Below the pieces are notes generated by a model. It saw only the letters and a program-made list of their open reading frames with translations. It searched no databases and had not been told where the DNA came from. Positions 63,003 to 64,000 of a stretch of 64,000 nt of DNA are shown here, piece after piece; position 1 is the first letter of the stretch; each line of letters begins with the position of its first letter. The position numbers were made by a program, and so were the translations under genes. Location of the stretch: assembly GCA_039545275.1 (NCBI GenBank), contig BCHS01000019.1, positions 124,001-188,000 on the forward strand. Reading direction: 5' to 3'. The DNA is from Pseudomicrostroma phylloplanum. Taxonomy: Eukaryota > Basidiomycota > Exobasidiomycetes > Microstromatales.

Positions 63003-63571
63003 GTTGATTGATGGTATGCGATGTAGCTAGTGCGACAAGGAGAGTCGTCGTTGTTGTTGTTCTCTGATACTGCTGTCGTGTAGGATGGTGAGGATTGGTG
63101 GATTGCGGTTGATGGCTAAGGGGCAGAGGGGCGAGGTGAGTGAGTGTGGGTGAGGTGAGTGGGTGGATGCATTGTGCGTTGCTGAGCACAGGGCAACGCA
63201 ACTGGCCGTGGGTGACGCTGCCCCTCTGCTCCTGTGCCGCCCCCTGCCCTCGCCTGCCCCCTCTGCATGACCCCCGACGCCTCCGCCCCCGCCCGTCCCC
63301 TCCCCGGTCCCGCTATCCACTCAGCCTCCGACGCTCCGACCCGAGCGACCCCAACGCTTCCGTTCCGACGTCGCCTCGCGCTCGCCTCTCTCCCTTTTGC
63401 AATTCCGAAGGTGCGCCTCTGGGCAGACTAGATGGTCGTGTTCGGCCAACGCGCTTCTGAGTCCGCCCTCACTCCTTCTCCTCTAACCCATCGTCCCGCC
63501 CTTACCTTTCATCGCCATCACCCTGCATCAGCACTCGTCGTGAGCTTGCGAAGAGCTATACGCTTGCAAAG
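63003..63571. promoter_or_regulatory. Divergent promoter between ATG8 and SPT16
   Basis: 569 bp between opposite start codons, C-rich in the right half. No confident motif for known regulators seen. Confidence 0.45.
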
Positions 63572-64000
63572 ATGGCAGACGAGGTCAAGATCGACAAGGC
63601 CCTCTTCGCCACGAGGCTCAATAAGCTCTTGGATGCCTGGAAGGTGAGCTCATCCCTCGCAAGCAGGCCACTCGGCTCAGCTTTCTCAACAGTCTCCCAA
63701 GCAACCTCACTGACCAACCTTCTCACTTTGCCACTGGACAGGACACCGGCTCGGACAATGCTCAGCTCAAGACCTTGCAGCAGACGGATGCCATCGTCAT
63801 CGTGCTCGGCACCCAGTCGGATGAGGTTGCATACCACAAGACGGCAGCTGTTCACGTGAGTGTCCTTGTAGGCAAATCAGTGCTCTGGCACAAGCAGGCT
63901 ATGGGCAGACACCGTCAGCGATGCATCGTAGAGACCCGGACGGAGTCTGACCTGATGCTCACCTTTTCTTATGTAGACTTGGCTGCTCGGATATGAGTTC
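63572..64000 (+). CDS. SPT16: FACT complex subunit Spt16 (5' part only)
   Basis: Histone chaperone subunit of FACT, which disassembles and restores nucleosomes in transcription and replication. Exons in the window: 63572-63643, 63742-63855 and 63977-64000, then the frame leaves the right edge. The 70 residues seen match the aminopeptidase-like N-terminal domain of Spt16: DKALFATRLNKLLDAWK, DTGSDNAQLKTLQQTDAIVI, VLGTQSDEVAYHKTAAVH and TWLLGYEF, the last an Spt16 hallmark. All three junctions are phase 0 with GTGAG donors. The remaining approximately 950 residues are outside the window. Confidence 0.95.

Overview
The window is nuclear DNA of a fungus, most likely a basidiomycete. GC content is moderately high. 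Genes lie close together on both strands. Introns are short (about 70-110 nt) and nearly all start GTGAGT. Very long genes such as the HEAT-repeat, NFX1 and HSF genes have no obvious intron. The mix of intron-poor long genes and small introns near 5' ends would suit Ustilaginomycotina; this placement is an inference from gene structure, not a phylogeny. About 30 genes can be modelled; splice sites below were read by eye and checked for codon phase. One base (18214) is an N.

Layout. 1-2009: 5' part of a gene for a secreted acidic 11-residue-repeat protein, then an apparently empty stretch. 2010-17869: a peroxisomal-type AMP-forming acyl-CoA ligase, a CaM-kinase, a Nudix hydrolase, a PMP47/ANT1-type peroxisomal carrier, the TRAPP subunit Bet5, a heat-shock transcription factor and a glycerol-3-phosphate acyltransferase. 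18053-29520: a HAD phosphatase, an intron-containing tRNA (probably Trp), a secreted amidase, an NFX1/FAP1 zinc-finger protein, the ALG3 mannosyltransferase and dTMP kinase. 29914-43651: an Srs2-like UvrD helicase, a small orphan membrane protein, the Hel2/ZNF598 ubiquitin ligase, eIF4A, a Rad57/XRCC3-like Rad51 paralogue and a small orphan protein. 44206-64000: a Faa1-type long-chain acyl-CoA synthetase, a 1.9-kb gene-poor gap, a secreted cutinase-family esterase, an EF-hand-like acidic nuclear protein, the complex I PSST subunit, a DsbA-like protein, a PPP4R1-like HEAT-repeat protein, ATG8 and the start of SPT16.

Most content is conserved housekeeping. Loose themes recur: fatty-acid activation and use (two acyl-CoA ligases, a peroxisomal ATP carrier, GPAT), DNA metabolism and repair (dTMP kinase and the Srs2-like helicase are divergent neighbours; Rad57-like; SPT16), proteostasis (HSF, Hel2, ATG8) and secretion (repeat protein, amidase, esterase). 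I see no CRISPR array, transposon, operon or clear horizontally acquired island. The least explained items are the repeat protein at the left edge, the N-terminal exon added to dTMP kinase, two small orphan genes, very small coding exons (8, 10, 12 and 31 nt) and a possible spliced antisense gene beside the Rad57-like gene.
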